From Gammaproteobacteria bacterium (lineage in GTDB: Bacteria > Pseudomonadota > Gammaproteobacteria > Pseudomonadales > Pseudohongiellaceae): a DNA stretch of 64,000 nt. Under the pieces are notes generated by a model, which was given only the letters and a program-made list of their open reading frames with translations, ran no database searches and was not told the DNA's origin. The DNA is taken from assembly GCA_002730035.1 (NCBI GenBank), contig PBYU01000068.1:1-64000 (forward strand). The letters run 5' to 3'. This document shows positions 27,679 through 37,256 of the stretch, one piece after another. The number at the start of each line of letters is the position of its first letter. The stretch's first letter is position 1. Made by a program: the position numbers and the translations under genes.

Positions 27679-29424
27679 CTAGGCAGACTCTTGCCGTTTA
27701 TGGAATGACAGGAATTGTTTCAGCCCTTCGGCTCCGAGAAAACGGTTCAGCGTCTTGACGTCAGTCTTCCTGGCATCGACGATGATTAACCCCTCCAGCG
27801 AGTCATTGAATTTGGAGTGAATATTGAAACACACCAGCCTGCCATTCAAAGACAGGTAATGGCGCAATAGCACCGGCACTGCCTTACCGGGATCACAACG
27901 CCCTATTAACTTGCCCAATATCTTGACATTAGCCAGTTCCGACAGTATTTCCCCACTCCACACTCGGTTTCGCACCCGGTGAGGAGTCAGTGGTTGGGCC
28001 AGCTCGGCAAACTCCTGTGCCTTGAAATTTGTAAGCAGGGTATCCGCAATAAGAGATCGCGCCAGATCGCTATACTCTCTGGAAATACTCACCGAACCGA
28101 ATAAAGTGTGATACCTGGGTCTCTGCACGAGTATTTGGCCAATACCTCTCCACAGCAAATTCAGGGAAGTCGGCTGGCGTTGATAATCTGGATGAATGAA
28201 AGACCGACCCATCTCGATCGCCGAGCCCAGCCGCCTGGTAAAGGCCTCATCGTACTTATACAGGGAACGTGAATAGAGCCCGGCGACACCATGTGCTGCG
28301 ACGATTTCATCCACCAGTCCGACACGATAAGCCCCGGCAATGCGTTTTTCTGATTTATCCCAGAGAAACAGATGCAGGTAGTGAGGGTCGAATTGATCGG
28401 AGTCCCTGGATAGTCCGGTACCCTCTCCCACCGCACGGAACGATACCTCTCGAGCGATAGCTATCTGTTCCATAATCGCACCCAGGCTTTTAAAAGGTGC
28501 GCAATAGACATCCAGCACCTCATGCTCAACCAGCTTGAATTCCTGCAGCCCCGCGATGGCGAGATCAATCTCCGTGGCGTTTATCTGCAGATCGAACTCA
28601 TCGATGTTCTGGGTGGGTATGACACGGCTCTTGTCAGGTTGCTGTGCGAGCGCATCGGTGCTCACCCGCAGATATTCGGTGACCGCGCGGGGGTTTTGCA
28701 GGAGTCGCAATTCCTGTGCAGGAATAGGCCGGCCAAAAGTGAGCGGTAGGGTGTAACCCTTTTTATTGGCGAGTTGGCGTGGTAGCAGGACCGTACGCAG
28801 GCGAGGATGCAGCATGCCTGCGGCATAGAAGTAGGAGCTGTTACGCCCGCCGACATAAACCGGCACGCTGGTGCATTGGTATTTCTTAACCAGCTGCCCC
28901 ACCAGTCGATTCCAGCAACGGTCCAGGATGCGCCCCTGGCCTAGCTTATAGGCTGCCACCATGCCCGCCGGAAAGATGAGTACGGCGCCATCTTTCAGTA
29001 GATGTTTGTGTACCTGCTTGATGCCGCCGACATTGCCAGCCGCAGCATTACTGGACAGTACATCCACGCCAATAAACAGATCTGCCACTTCAGGGATGCG
29101 GCGCAGCAATTCATTGGTGAGTACCCGTAAGTCCGGCCTAAGCTCGGCAACTACCTTGGCAATGGCCATGCCTTCCAGTCCACCCAGCGGGTGATTGGCA
29201 ACAATCAGCAACGGACCTTCACGCGGAATATCATCGAGATTCAGACTATTCTTGATCTCAATAGTGATCCCTAAAGCATCGAGAGAATAGCTCAGAAATT
29301 CGTAAGATGTTGTCTGTTTTGGACGCTCATCATAAATCTTCGCTAGCGGGCTCAGGGCCAATACCCGCTCCACTAGAGCGGCGACGAATCTAGGCTTGAT
29401 TGGCAGTCGGCAAGGATTAGTCAT
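27679..29424 (-). CDS. Fused PlsC-type and OlsB-type acyltransferase (OlsF-like, aminolipid synthesis)
   Basis: A 581-residue two-domain acyltransferase. Residues ~65-275 are a lysophospholipid-acyltransferase (PlsC) domain with the His box ANHPLGGLEG (76-85) and FPAGMVA. Residues ~300-500 match the GNAT-like N-acyltransferase domain of OlsB/hemolysin-like proteins (FLWDKSEKRIAGAYRVGL, AIEMGRSFIHPDYQ). In known ornithine- and glycine-lipid makers, one activity N-acylates an amino acid with a 3-hydroxy acyl chain and the other O-acylates it; OlsF carries both in one chain. The gene starts inside the end of an ATP-grasp ligase gene (8-base overlap), so the two products are likely made together. 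The amino acid used is not evident. Confidence 0.8.
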   Translation of the reverse strand: MTNPCRLPIKPRFVAALVERVLALSPLAKIYDERPKQTTSYEFLSYSLDALGITIEIKNSLNLDDIPREGPLLIVANHPLGGLEGMAIAKVVAELRPDLRVLTNELLRRIPEVADLFIGVDVLSSNAAAGNVGGIKQVHKHLLKDGAVLIFPAGMVAAYKLGQGRILDRCWNRLVGQLVKKYQCTSVPVYVGGRNSSYFYAAGMLHPRLRTVLLPRQLANKKGYTLPLTFGRPIPAQELRLLQNPRAVTEYLRVSTDALAQQPDKSRVIPTQNIDEFDLQINATEIDLAIAGLQEFKLVEHEVLDVYCAPFKSLGAIMEQIAIAREVSFRAVGEGTGLSRDSDQFDPHYLHLFLWDKSEKRIAGAYRVGLVDEIVAAHGVAGLYSRSLYKYDEAFTRRLGSAIEMGRSFIHPDYQRQPTSLNLLWRGIGQILVQRPRYHTLFGSVSISREYSDLARSLIADTLLTNFKAQEFAELAQPLTPHRVRNRVWSGEILSELANVKILGKLIGRCDPGKAVPVLLRHYLSLNGRLVCFNIHSKFNDSLEGLIIVDARKTDVKTLNRFLGAEGLKQFLSFHKRQESA

Positions 29425-30559
29425 TTTGTGGATACTGCTTTACCAGTTTGCTTTCGTGTCGCCAGGCCTTGTAAAGTGCCAGCAATCCAGGTGTGGTATA
29501 CCCCTGATTTCGGTTAGCGTGCCCCAGTTTAAACTGCGTTCTGTACTGCCGCAATAGCGTCGTTATCGCATCCCACAAGCCGGCATTGCGATCCCAGATA
29601 TTTATGGACTCGGCACTGCCGCCGTTTATCTCAATGATTTCGAAATCCTGCCCCAGTTGCAGGCTTTCAATATCCTTGAACTTCACGTCGAGGCGGCCGT
29701 AATTAATGTTAGGGATATCATCGAATATTCGATCCAGCGATTTTAGCAGTTGCTCATTGATCAGGTGGTTGGCATCTCGGAATACCGCTCCACGACTATG
29801 ACTGGCAGCAAAGATCAACCTGAATATCTCTCCTTCCGGAACTGGCTCGTGCCATTTGTCGTTGTGTCGGTTGCGGTACAAATGTAGCAATTCACCCGCT
29901 CTAGGATCCTGCGCCACCAGTTCTGCCAATGTGCTCACGCCATCGCCTACGACATATGGCATGTACTTCAATGCAATCGATGTAATCTCACCGCCATCCT
30001 GGCCCGGATGCCTAACATAGAACACACCTGCTTCGGCATGCCAGTCACTGAGCCGCTGAAACTGTATTCCTCCCCCGCTTGGAAAACTCTTCAGGTAATC
30101 CTGTAGTTCGCTCTCACTCTTTAGCAGTTTTACGCCAACACCTCGACAACCGAGCTCTGGTTTGCCGACAATCGGCAAATCGAAACCAGATGATCTGAGA
30201 GCGACCAACACGTCAGTAGTCTGCGTGTCCACATCGGCGTCACTCACTTCATATGTCATCCAGGGTAATATCCATTTTCGAGCTTCATCACCAGCCACCT
30301 CGAATATCTCTGACTTCGACGTGCCCACCATACCTGACAGCGAAATTGCCGGATTCGCAATGAGTGGCAGACTGAGGCTTCGGTAGCGAATGGCCAGCAA
30401 AACCCATTGCAGGACAACGGGAATATACATCAGCCACATCGGCCAGAACTCGAAGAACGATGTGGTACGGCCACTCAAGTCAAGCGGTGGCATACCAGGT
30501 TGAGCACGATGGGAAGTTTCCTGTGGCGGAGTATTCAAGACAGTATTGGCGAATTGCAT
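29417..30559 (-). CDS. ATP-grasp ligase-like protein with N-terminal membrane helix
   Basis: A 380-residue protein with a hydrophobic segment near the start (MWLMYIPVVLQWVLLAIRY) followed by an ATP-grasp fold. Visible elements are the ATP-binding Lys strand DLPIVGKPELGCRGVGVKLL, GVFYVRHPG, the DGVSTLAELV turn and the metal-binding end FEIIEINGGSAESINIWD. ATP-grasp enzymes join a carboxylate to an amine or thiol through an acyl phosphate. Its gene overlaps the OlsF-like acyltransferase by 8 bases, which suggests a membrane-linked ligase that adds an amino acid to, or supplies one for, an aminolipid. That role is inference; D-Ala-D-Ala-ligase-type labels would be generic. Confidence 0.72.
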   Translation of the reverse strand: MQFANTVLNTPPQETSHRAQPGMPPLDLSGRTTSFFEFWPMWLMYIPVVLQWVLLAIRYRSLSLPLIANPAISLSGMVGTSKSEIFEVAGDEARKWILPWMTYEVSDADVDTQTTDVLVALRSSGFDLPIVGKPELGCRGVGVKLLKSESELQDYLKSFPSGGGIQFQRLSDWHAEAGVFYVRHPGQDGGEITSIALKYMPYVVGDGVSTLAELVAQDPRAGELLHLYRNRHNDKWHEPVPEGEIFRLIFAASHSRGAVFRDANHLINEQLLKSLDRIFDDIPNINYGRLDVKFKDIESLQLGQDFEIIEINGGSAESINIWDRNAGLWDAITTLLRQYRTQFKLGHANRNQGYTTPGLLALYKAWRHESKLVKQYPQND

Positions 30560-30685
30560 CGCTCACTAGACCGATAGAAGCCACTCATTATTGCACCCCC
30601 GGATGAGTGTCTCAATTGGTGGAGCAGATGACTATGCTATTATCTGCCAAAATTCATCACCGGATTTAAAAGATTTAGCCTACTT

Positions 30686-31126
30686 ATGCTGGGAAAAATT
30701 CTTCTCACCCTGGCGGTTATTGGCATCGCGTATTTCATCTTGCGAAAACGCCAAATTGCGGAAAGCGGAAACCAGCAGCCTCCAGCCCGCAAATCGCCGA
30801 CCGCTGACAAGAGCGCTGCAGCAGGAAAAACGGCCTCCGCCGTTGATCAGAAGGAGGCAGATGGCAGCCTGGCGGCAGATTTGCGCATTGGAGCCTATAT
30901 GTTCCTGGTCTTGATGGTGGGCCTGGGAGCTGCACTCTATTATTTCCGCTGGCAGGACGACCACAGGATACTCACCGTCAACCTGCATAGAGATAGTCAG
31001 GCCACACCGGTTACCTATGAGGTCTACAAGTACCAGCTGGACCAACGCAGCTTTGTCACCGTCGACGGAACGACTGTCAACGTTGCCGGAGATGAACGCA
31101 TGGAGGTCATTGGACTTCAGGACTAA
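30686..31126 (+). CDS. Hypothetical bitopic/two-helix membrane protein
   Basis: A 146-residue protein with a first helix at 4-20 (ILLTLAVIGIAYFIL), a charged Ala/Lys-rich linker (~22-62), a second helix (IGAYMFLVLMVGLGAALYYF) and a ~55-residue periplasmic-looking domain that begins DDHRILTVNLHRD. It resembles conserved small gammaproteobacterial membrane proteins of unknown role; I do not assign one. It is divergent from the ATP-grasp gene and its last 20 bases overlap the end of convergent fdsD. Confidence 0.65.
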   Translation: MLGKILLTLAVIGIAYFILRKRQIAESGNQQPPARKSPTADKSAAAGKTASAVDQKEADGSLAADLRIGAYMFLVLMVGLGAALYYFRWQDDHRILTVNLHRDSQATPVTYEVYKYQLDQRSFVTVDGTTVNVAGDERMEVIGLQD

Positions 31127-31340
31127 GCAATACAGCTATCGCGCGCTTGCTCAAATCCACTAAAGCATCTTCGTCGAGCGCTGCGTAGTCGGCTATTTTA
31201 GCGCGCATCGAGGCCGCCCAGAAGCGTCTCATATGATCGGCGACCCGTGCAGCATCCTGCTCCTCGCTGTCCCCCCGTGCCAGGTTGGCAGAGATTTGAT
31301 TGAGCATTTTTATCAGGTGTTTTAGTTCAGCATCGGTCAT
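31107..31340 (-). CDS. fdsD: Formate dehydrogenase delta subunit
   Basis: A 77-residue protein with the FdsD signature: LIKMLNQISANLARG, then VADHMRRFWAASMRAKI. FdsD is a small subunit needed for assembly or stability of the soluble NAD-dependent formate dehydrogenase. It follows fdhD by 2 bases and closes the fdsGBA-fdhD-fdsD operon. Its 3' end overlaps the end of the convergent membrane-protein gene by 20 bases. Confidence 0.88.
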   Translation of the reverse strand: MTDAELKHLIKMLNQISANLARGDSEEQDAARVADHMRRFWAASMRAKIADYAALDEDALVDLSKRAIAVLLSPEVQ

Positions 31341-31342
31341 CG

Positions 31343-32233
31343 TTACACCTGTGTAAGTCGCTGTGAATTAGTATAAACAACATGCCGGCCAGCGCTGGAA
31401 AACCCAACCAGGCTGATGTTTGCCTGTTGGGCTACCTCCAGTGCCATGGTGGTTGGTGCGGAGACCGCCACTACCACGGGCATTCCCGCCATGGCAGCCT
31501 TCTGCACAACCTCGTAACTGGCGCGACTGGAAATCAACAGAAATCCAGCAGCGGCAGACAAGCCTTCCTGACACATCCTGCCTACCAGTTTATCGAGCGC
31601 ATTGTGCCGGCCCACATCTTCACAGAGTTGCAAGATAGTACCATCGGGATCGCACCAGGCTGCACCATGTACGGCACCGGTTACCGACTGGATTGGTTGA
31701 TTGTCGGCCAACGCCTGGGTCGCATGCTGGATTGCTGCATGGGAAATTACGCAATCGCCTGTTACCGGTTTCACGGGAAGGCGAATCTGCTGCAGGGATT
31801 CCGCACCACAGATGCCACAGCCAGTACGCCCGGTGAGGCTGCGACGCCTGTCTTTCAACCCTGCAAAACATTGATTGGAAACGGATATCTTGACCTCGAT
31901 TCCAACCGCACCATGTATCAGCTGCAAGTCGTAAATATCGTTACTGCTTTCGATGATGCCTTCGGTAAGGCTGAAACCAATGGCAAAGGCTTCCAGGTCC
32001 GTGGGACTGACCATCATTACGGCGTGGGACAGGTCGTTGTAAACCAGCGCTACCGCTGTTTCCTCGGCAATCTTGTCGGTAATGGTCTGCACGTCAAGCT
32101 GACTGTCCGCAGCGGAATGCTGATGGGCTGTCCATACATCGACCGAGGCCTCAACAATACCCGGCTCGGAAGTTGATTGTTCGTCTTCAGCCGTTACTGC
32201 AGCGTCATTCTCCAGGCTCTGTCTCTTGTCCAT
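31343..32233 (-). CDS. fdhD: Formate dehydrogenase accessory sulfurtransferase FdhD
   Basis: A 296-residue sulfur carrier that passes sulfur from a cysteine desulfurase to the molybdenum cofactor of formate dehydrogenase. The key Cys pair is in TGCGICGAESLQQI; CEDVGRHNALDKLVG and LLISSRASYEVVQKA are also typical. I place the start at ATG 32233 (MDKRQSLEND), with GGGGA 5 bases upstream, rather than at 32296, which would overlap fdsA. It sits between fdsA and fdsD, where this operon type usually has it (fdsC). Confidence 0.92.
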   Translation of the reverse strand: MDKRQSLENDAAVTAEDEQSTSEPGIVEASVDVWTAHQHSAADSQLDVQTITDKIAEETAVALVYNDLSHAVMMVSPTDLEAFAIGFSLTEGIIESSNDIYDLQLIHGAVGIEVKISVSNQCFAGLKDRRRSLTGRTGCGICGAESLQQIRLPVKPVTGDCVISHAAIQHATQALADNQPIQSVTGAVHGAAWCDPDGTILQLCEDVGRHNALDKLVGRMCQEGLSAAAGFLLISSRASYEVVQKAAMAGMPVVVAVSAPTTMALEVAQQANISLVGFSSAGRHVVYTNSQRLTQV

Positions 32234-32243
32234 GTTCCCCACG

Positions 32244-35123
32244 TCAGGATTTGGCCCGATCCAGCAAGCCCAGTTGCTGTTCTGAGAAGGCTTCATACTT
32301 GGCCTGCCAATCGGAGAGGCCCGAGACTTTGCTCACCTGTACTGCCGTCACCTTGTACTCAGGGCAATTTGTGGCCCAGTCGGAGTTATCCGTTGTGATG
32401 ACATTGGCACCGCTTTCCGGATGATGAAAGGTCGTATACACAACGCCGGGTTGTACGCGGTCGGTGATGTCAGCCTTGAGTACAGTATCCCCCACACGAC
32501 TGCGCAGTTGAACTGAATCACCCCGGTTGATGCCTCTCTCTTCGGCATCGTGTGGATGAATTTCCAACACATCCGCAGCGTGCCAACTCATGTTTTCCGT
32601 GCGTCGTGTCTGGGCGCCAACATTGTATTGTGACAGGATGCGCCCGGTGGTTAGTAACAGGGGAAAGCGCCGGTTTACTTTCTCATCGGTGGCGACAAAT
32701 TCGGTGATGGCGAAATAGCCCTGCCCCCTGACAAACTCATTCACATGCATGATGGGTGTCCCGCAAGGCGCAGCGTCATTGCACGGCCATTGAATCGAGC
32801 CTTGCTGCTCCAGCCGATCGTAACTCACTCCCTGAAAGGTCGGTGTCAGGGCGGCGATCTCATTCATGATTTCGGAAGGATGGCGGTAGTCCATGGGATA
32901 ACCCAAAGCATTCGACAGGGCCATCGTGGCTTCCCAATCGGCTTTGCCACTGATTGGCGCCATTACTCTTCGTACCCGCGAGATGCGACGCTCGGCATTG
33001 GTGAAAGTGCCGTCTTTTTCGAGGAATGAGGCTCCCGGCAGAAACACATGGGCAAATTTTGCAGTCTCGTTAAGAAAGATGTCCTGAATGATCAGGCAAT
33101 CCAGGTTCCGCAGTGCCGCTTCCACATGTTGAGTGTTAGGATCTGATTGGGCAATGTCTTCACCCTGACAATACAGGCCCTTGAAGTGACCCGCTACTGC
33201 GGCATCGAGCATATTGGGAATACGCATGCCAGGTTCACTATCGATCTGTACGCCCCAGCATTCTTCGAAAGGCTGGCGCACGCTGTCGATAGAGACATGT
33301 CGATAGCCAGGGAGCTCATGGGGAAACGAACCCATGTCGCAGGAACCCTGCACGTTGTTCTGCCCTCTCAGCGGATTCACACCGACCCCTTCCCGCCCGA
33401 TATTACCGGTGAGCATGGCCAGGTTGGCGATGCCCATCACCATGGTGGAGCCCTGACTGTGTTCCGTGACGCCCAATCCATAATAAATGGCGGCATTCTT
33501 GGCGCTGGCATACAGCCTGGCCGCGGCAATAATCTTCTGCGCGTCGATGCCGGTGACTTTTGACATGGCCAGAGGTGAATTTCCGGGTTCGCTGATAAAG
33601 CGTTTCCACAGCTCGAACACCTCAGACTCGCAGCGTGCTTCGATAAAATCTGTCGCCTCGAGGCCTTCGGTGACAATGACATGGGCCATGGCATTGATCA
33701 GAGCTACGTTGGTACCCGGTAACAGGTTCAGGTGGTGGGCGCTGCTTACATGTGGGCTACGTACCAGGTCGATGCGGCGCGGGTCGGCGACTATGAGCTG
33801 CGCTCCCTGCCTAAGGCGTTGCTTCATGCGCGAAGCGAAAACCGGGTGCGCATCGGTTGGATTGGCACCGATCACCATGATCACATCGGCTTTTCCCACC
33901 GAATCGAAGTTCTGGGTACCTGCCGACTCCCCGAGGGTAGTCTTTAATCCGTAACCGGTCGGCGAATGACAGACTCGGGCACAGTTGTCGACGTTGTTAT
34001 TGCCAAAGGCGGCGCGGACCAGTTTCTGTACCAGGTAGGTTTCTTCGTTGGTGCAGCGCGATGAGGTAATACCACCCACCGAGTCTTGCCCATTCTCGTG
34101 TTGGATGTGCCTTATGCGCTGCGCCGCAAAGTTGACCGCCTCATCCCAGGAAACCTGTCGCCAGGGCTCATCGATACTGTCACGAATCATCGGTTCAGTA
34201 ACACGATCCCGGTGTGTCGCATAACCCCAGGCGAAACGACCTTTTACACAGGAGTGGCCCCGATTCGCCTGGCCTCCCTTGTACGGCACCATGCGCACTA
34301 GCTGGTCGCCCTTCATTTCTGCCTTGAATGCACAACCCACACCACAATAGGCACAAGTGGTCAGCACACTATGTTCTGGTACGCCGGCTTCGACCACCGA
34401 CTTTTCTATAAGGGTCGCCGTCGGGCAGGCTTGCACACAGGCGCCACATGCCACACATTCAGAGTCCATGAAGTCTCCGTTCTGCCCTGCCACCACCTTG
34501 GACTCGAAGCCACGCCCATCGATGGTCAGTGCGTAGCTACCCTGCACCTCTTCACAGGCTCGCACGCAGCGGGAACAGACGATGCATTTACTGGAATCAA
34601 AATTGAAATAAGCCTGACTGGAGTCAAGGGGCGCATCCAGATGATTCTTGCCGGCATAGCCATAACGCACTTCTCGCAGCCCAACCTCGCCGGCAGCATC
34701 CTGCAACTCACAATCGCCATTGGCGGCACAGGTCAGGCAATCCAGCGGGTGGTCTGAGATGTACAACTCCATCACGTTGCGCCTGAGTTTCGCCAGCGCT
34801 GCGGTCTGCGTTCGCACAACCAGACCGTCTTCGGCCGGGGCAGTACAGGAGGAAGGGAATCCCTTGCGCCCTGCGATCTCCACCAGACAGAGCCGACAGG
34901 AACCGAAAGCCTGCAAGGAATCGCTAGCACAGAGTCTGGGCAGGTTGATGTCGAGCTGTGCGGCGGCACGCATGAGTGAAGTACCACGCGGCACATTCAC
35001 TTGCTGACCATCGATAGTCAGCTCGATCCTCTCGCTTGAATTATCAACAGCAATGGCGGGCGTACCATAGTCCTTGTCGGCATCGAGGGTCTGCTGAGAA
35101 TTCGGGTCAAAAAATTGCAACAT
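32244..35123 (-). CDS. fdsA: Formate dehydrogenase alpha (molybdenum/tungsten catalytic) subunit
   Basis: A 959-residue catalytic subunit oxidising formate to CO2. In order: a 2Fe-2S ferredoxin domain (CASDSLQAFGSCRLC), a NuoG-like His-Cys cluster segment (HPLDCLTCAANGDCELQ), a double 4Fe-4S domain (CIVCSRCVRACEE; CVACGACVQACP), a further 4Fe-4S site (CAYCGVGCAFKAE) and the bis-MGD domain. The metal-ligand Cys is in ARVCHSPTGYGL, and the C-terminal molydopterin-binding domain contains TGRILSQYNVGAQTRRT. It forms the FdsABG soluble complex with FdsB and FdsG, passing electrons to NAD+. Confidence 0.95.
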   Translation of the reverse strand: MLQFFDPNSQQTLDADKDYGTPAIAVDNSSERIELTIDGQQVNVPRGTSLMRAAAQLDINLPRLCASDSLQAFGSCRLCLVEIAGRKGFPSSCTAPAEDGLVVRTQTAALAKLRRNVMELYISDHPLDCLTCAANGDCELQDAAGEVGLREVRYGYAGKNHLDAPLDSSQAYFNFDSSKCIVCSRCVRACEEVQGSYALTIDGRGFESKVVAGQNGDFMDSECVACGACVQACPTATLIEKSVVEAGVPEHSVLTTCAYCGVGCAFKAEMKGDQLVRMVPYKGGQANRGHSCVKGRFAWGYATHRDRVTEPMIRDSIDEPWRQVSWDEAVNFAAQRIRHIQHENGQDSVGGITSSRCTNEETYLVQKLVRAAFGNNNVDNCARVCHSPTGYGLKTTLGESAGTQNFDSVGKADVIMVIGANPTDAHPVFASRMKQRLRQGAQLIVADPRRIDLVRSPHVSSAHHLNLLPGTNVALINAMAHVIVTEGLEATDFIEARCESEVFELWKRFISEPGNSPLAMSKVTGIDAQKIIAAARLYASAKNAAIYYGLGVTEHSQGSTMVMGIANLAMLTGNIGREGVGVNPLRGQNNVQGSCDMGSFPHELPGYRHVSIDSVRQPFEECWGVQIDSEPGMRIPNMLDAAVAGHFKGLYCQGEDIAQSDPNTQHVEAALRNLDCLIIQDIFLNETAKFAHVFLPGASFLEKDGTFTNAERRISRVRRVMAPISGKADWEATMALSNALGYPMDYRHPSEIMNEIAALTPTFQGVSYDRLEQQGSIQWPCNDAAPCGTPIMHVNEFVRGQGYFAITEFVATDEKVNRRFPLLLTTGRILSQYNVGAQTRRTENMSWHAADVLEIHPHDAEERGINRGDSVQLRSRVGDTVLKADITDRVQPGVVYTTFHHPESGANVITTDNSDWATNCPEYKVTAVQVSKVSGLSDWQAKYEAFSEQQLGLLDRAKS

Positions 35124-35152
35124 AAGTCTCTTTCTGGTTCAGCTGTATGGCC

Positions 35153-36700
35153 TCAGGATATTTTGAAATCATCGGCGAAATGCTGCAGTGCACTTCTGAC
35201 GGGGAATGGCGTCATGCCTCCCATCGCGCACAATGATCCAGCTACCATCGTATCGCAGAGTTCTTCCAGTAAAGCCACTGCTTGTTCTCGTGCAGGCTCA
35301 TTTTCCGCCTCGCCCTGGATTGAGTCGATAACTTCTACGCCTCTTACTGAGCCGATGCGGCAGGGTGTACATTTGCCACAGGATTCAATCCTGCAAAATT
35401 CCATGGCAAATCGGGCCTGCTCGCGCATGTTGACCGACTCATTGAACACCACCACTCCGCCGTGCCCCAGCATGGCATCTATCGCCAGGAACGCTTCGTA
35501 GTCCAGGGTTGTATCCCACTGACTCTCGGGCAGGTAAGCGCCGAGTGGCCCACCAACCTGTACGGCGCGCATCGCCCGTCCCGTGCGGGTGCCGCCCCCG
35601 AACTCTTCCAGCAGCGCGCGCAGTGTCGCCCCGAAAGCTAATTCAACCAGGCCTGCCTGCTTGATATTACCGGCTAATTGAAAAGGCAGGGTTCCGCGTG
35701 ACTTGCCAACGCCGTAGCCTTCATAGCTTGCGGCCCCTCCTGCCAGAATGGTCGGTACCGATGCGAGTGACACTACGTTATTGATTACCGAGGGCTTGCC
35801 GAAGAGTCCTTCGATTGCCGGTAGCGGCGGCTTGGGTCTTACCTGGCCACGTTTTCCTTCCAGGCTTTCCAGCATGGAAGTCTCTTCTCCACAGATATAG
35901 GCGCCGGCCCCCAGCCTTACTTCAATCTCAAATTTCTTGTCACTGCCGGCTATGTTGTTACCCAGATATCCCCCATGTCTGGCCAATTCGATCGCATCAC
36001 GCAGGACAGTGTGGGCGAGCGGGTACTCCTCCCGCAAATAGAGGTAGCCCTGTTCGGCGCCCACGGCCAATCCGGCGATGACCATGCCTTCGATCAGACT
36101 GAACGGATCACTCTCCATGAGCATGCGATCTGCATAGCAGCCCGAATCCCCTTCATCGGCATTGCAGACGATGTATTTCATATCCGAGGGCGTGTCCAGC
36201 ACGGTCTGCCATTTAACGCCGGTCGGAAAGGCCGCACCACCACGCCCGCGCAGACCTGATTGGGTGATGCAGCTTACAATGTCCTGCGCTGACATAGAGA
36301 GCGCCGCATTCAAGCCCTCGAAGCCCTGCCGAGCACAGTAGTCTTTTAGCGACAGGGGATCGATGATTCCCACTCGGGAAAATGTCACCCGTTGCTGATT
36401 CTTCAGGAAGGGAATTTCTTCTGTCAGGCCGAGCGCCAAACGATGTTCTGTCGCTCCCTCCCAGAATCGATCTGCCATTAGTTGTCTGACATCTGCCTCG
36501 CCGACTGGACCGAAAGCGATGCGACCCCTGTCGGTATCGACCTCTACCATCGGTTCGAGCCAATACAGGCCACGTGAGCCATTGCGCAGAACTTCCATGT
36601 TGAGGCCCGCATCGGCTATTGCGGTGGCAAACCTGCCGGCAACCTGGTCGGCTCCGAGCGAGCAGGCGGTGGTGTCTCGAGGTACGTAAATTCGGATCAT
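35153..36700 (-). CDS. fdsB: Formate dehydrogenase beta (NADH-binding flavoprotein) subunit
   Basis: A 515-residue NuoF-like subunit with an N-terminal thioredoxin-like NuoE extension (MIRIYVPRDTTACSLGADQV). The FMN/NAD site is GLRGRGGAAFPTGVKW and NADEGDSGCYADR; GAGAYICGEETSMLESLEG is also diagnostic. The 4Fe-4S cluster motif is ESCGKCTPCRIGSVRG. It transfers electrons from the iron-sulfur chain to NAD+. It follows fdsG by 8 bases and precedes fdsA by 29. Confidence 0.95.
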   Translation of the reverse strand: MIRIYVPRDTTACSLGADQVAGRFATAIADAGLNMEVLRNGSRGLYWLEPMVEVDTDRGRIAFGPVGEADVRQLMADRFWEGATEHRLALGLTEEIPFLKNQQRVTFSRVGIIDPLSLKDYCARQGFEGLNAALSMSAQDIVSCITQSGLRGRGGAAFPTGVKWQTVLDTPSDMKYIVCNADEGDSGCYADRMLMESDPFSLIEGMVIAGLAVGAEQGYLYLREEYPLAHTVLRDAIELARHGGYLGNNIAGSDKKFEIEVRLGAGAYICGEETSMLESLEGKRGQVRPKPPLPAIEGLFGKPSVINNVVSLASVPTILAGGAASYEGYGVGKSRGTLPFQLAGNIKQAGLVELAFGATLRALLEEFGGGTRTGRAMRAVQVGGPLGAYLPESQWDTTLDYEAFLAIDAMLGHGGVVVFNESVNMREQARFAMEFCRIESCGKCTPCRIGSVRGVEVIDSIQGEAENEPAREQAVALLEELCDTMVAGSLCAMGGMTPFPVRSALQHFADDFKIS

Positions 36701-36708
36701 AGCGGCCT

Positions 36709-37206
36709 CTATTTGACCTCCACCGCGGTGTTACCGAGTTGCTTAACAATCTCATCGAAGCGCTCGGCATCGACGTGACTGAATACCCTGTCAGCCACCC
36801 GTACGGAAGGGGAACAGGCGCAATTACCGAGACAGTACACAGGCAGCAGGGTGATTTCCCCATCACCGGTAGTCTGATGAAAGTCGACGTTGAGCGAGCG
36901 CCTGGCGTGTTCTTCCAGTGCGCGACTCCCCATCGCCTGACAGGCTTCGGCTCGACAGATCTGAATCGTGTGTCTTCCGGGTGGGCTGGAACGGAAGTAG
37001 TGATAGAAAGTGACGACGCCATGCACTTCGGCACGGGAAAGGTTTAGACCGGAGGCAATAATGGGCAGCGTATCGCCTGGCACATAACCGATGGCATCCT
37101 GTAGAGCGTGCAGGATCGGCAGCAGGGCACCAGGCTGATCCTGGTGGGCCGCTATGATGTCCGACACTAAATCGGCATGATCAGCTTGGCTACTCGCTTC
37201 ACTCAT
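36709..37206 (-). CDS. fdsG: Formate dehydrogenase gamma (NuoE-like 2Fe-2S) subunit
   Basis: A 165-residue thioredoxin-like ferredoxin. The four cluster cysteines are in ICRAEACQAMG and YCLGNCACSPSV. The N-terminal helical half (GALLPILHALQDAIGYVP) and VHGVVTFYHYF match NuoE. It bridges the iron-sulfur clusters of FdsA to the flavin of FdsB. First gene of the fds operon, 50 bases after the upstream beta-propeller gene on the same strand, so it could share that gene's transcript. Confidence 0.94.
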   Translation of the reverse strand: MSEASSQADHADLVSDIIAAHQDQPGALLPILHALQDAIGYVPGDTLPIIASGLNLSRAEVHGVVTFYHYFRSSPPGRHTIQICRAEACQAMGSRALEEHARRSLNVDFHQTTGDGEITLLPVYCLGNCACSPSVRVADRVFSHVDAERFDEIVKQLGNTAVEVK

Positions 37207-37256
37207 GAGTTCGATTTACTAAGAGGCTCTACTGCTGTTAGGCTAATTTTCAACGA

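Noticed and set aside
31382-32176. 264-codon plus-strand ORF
   Set aside because: Antisense to fdhD, whose motifs are clear; composition is Cys/His/Gly-rich without structure.
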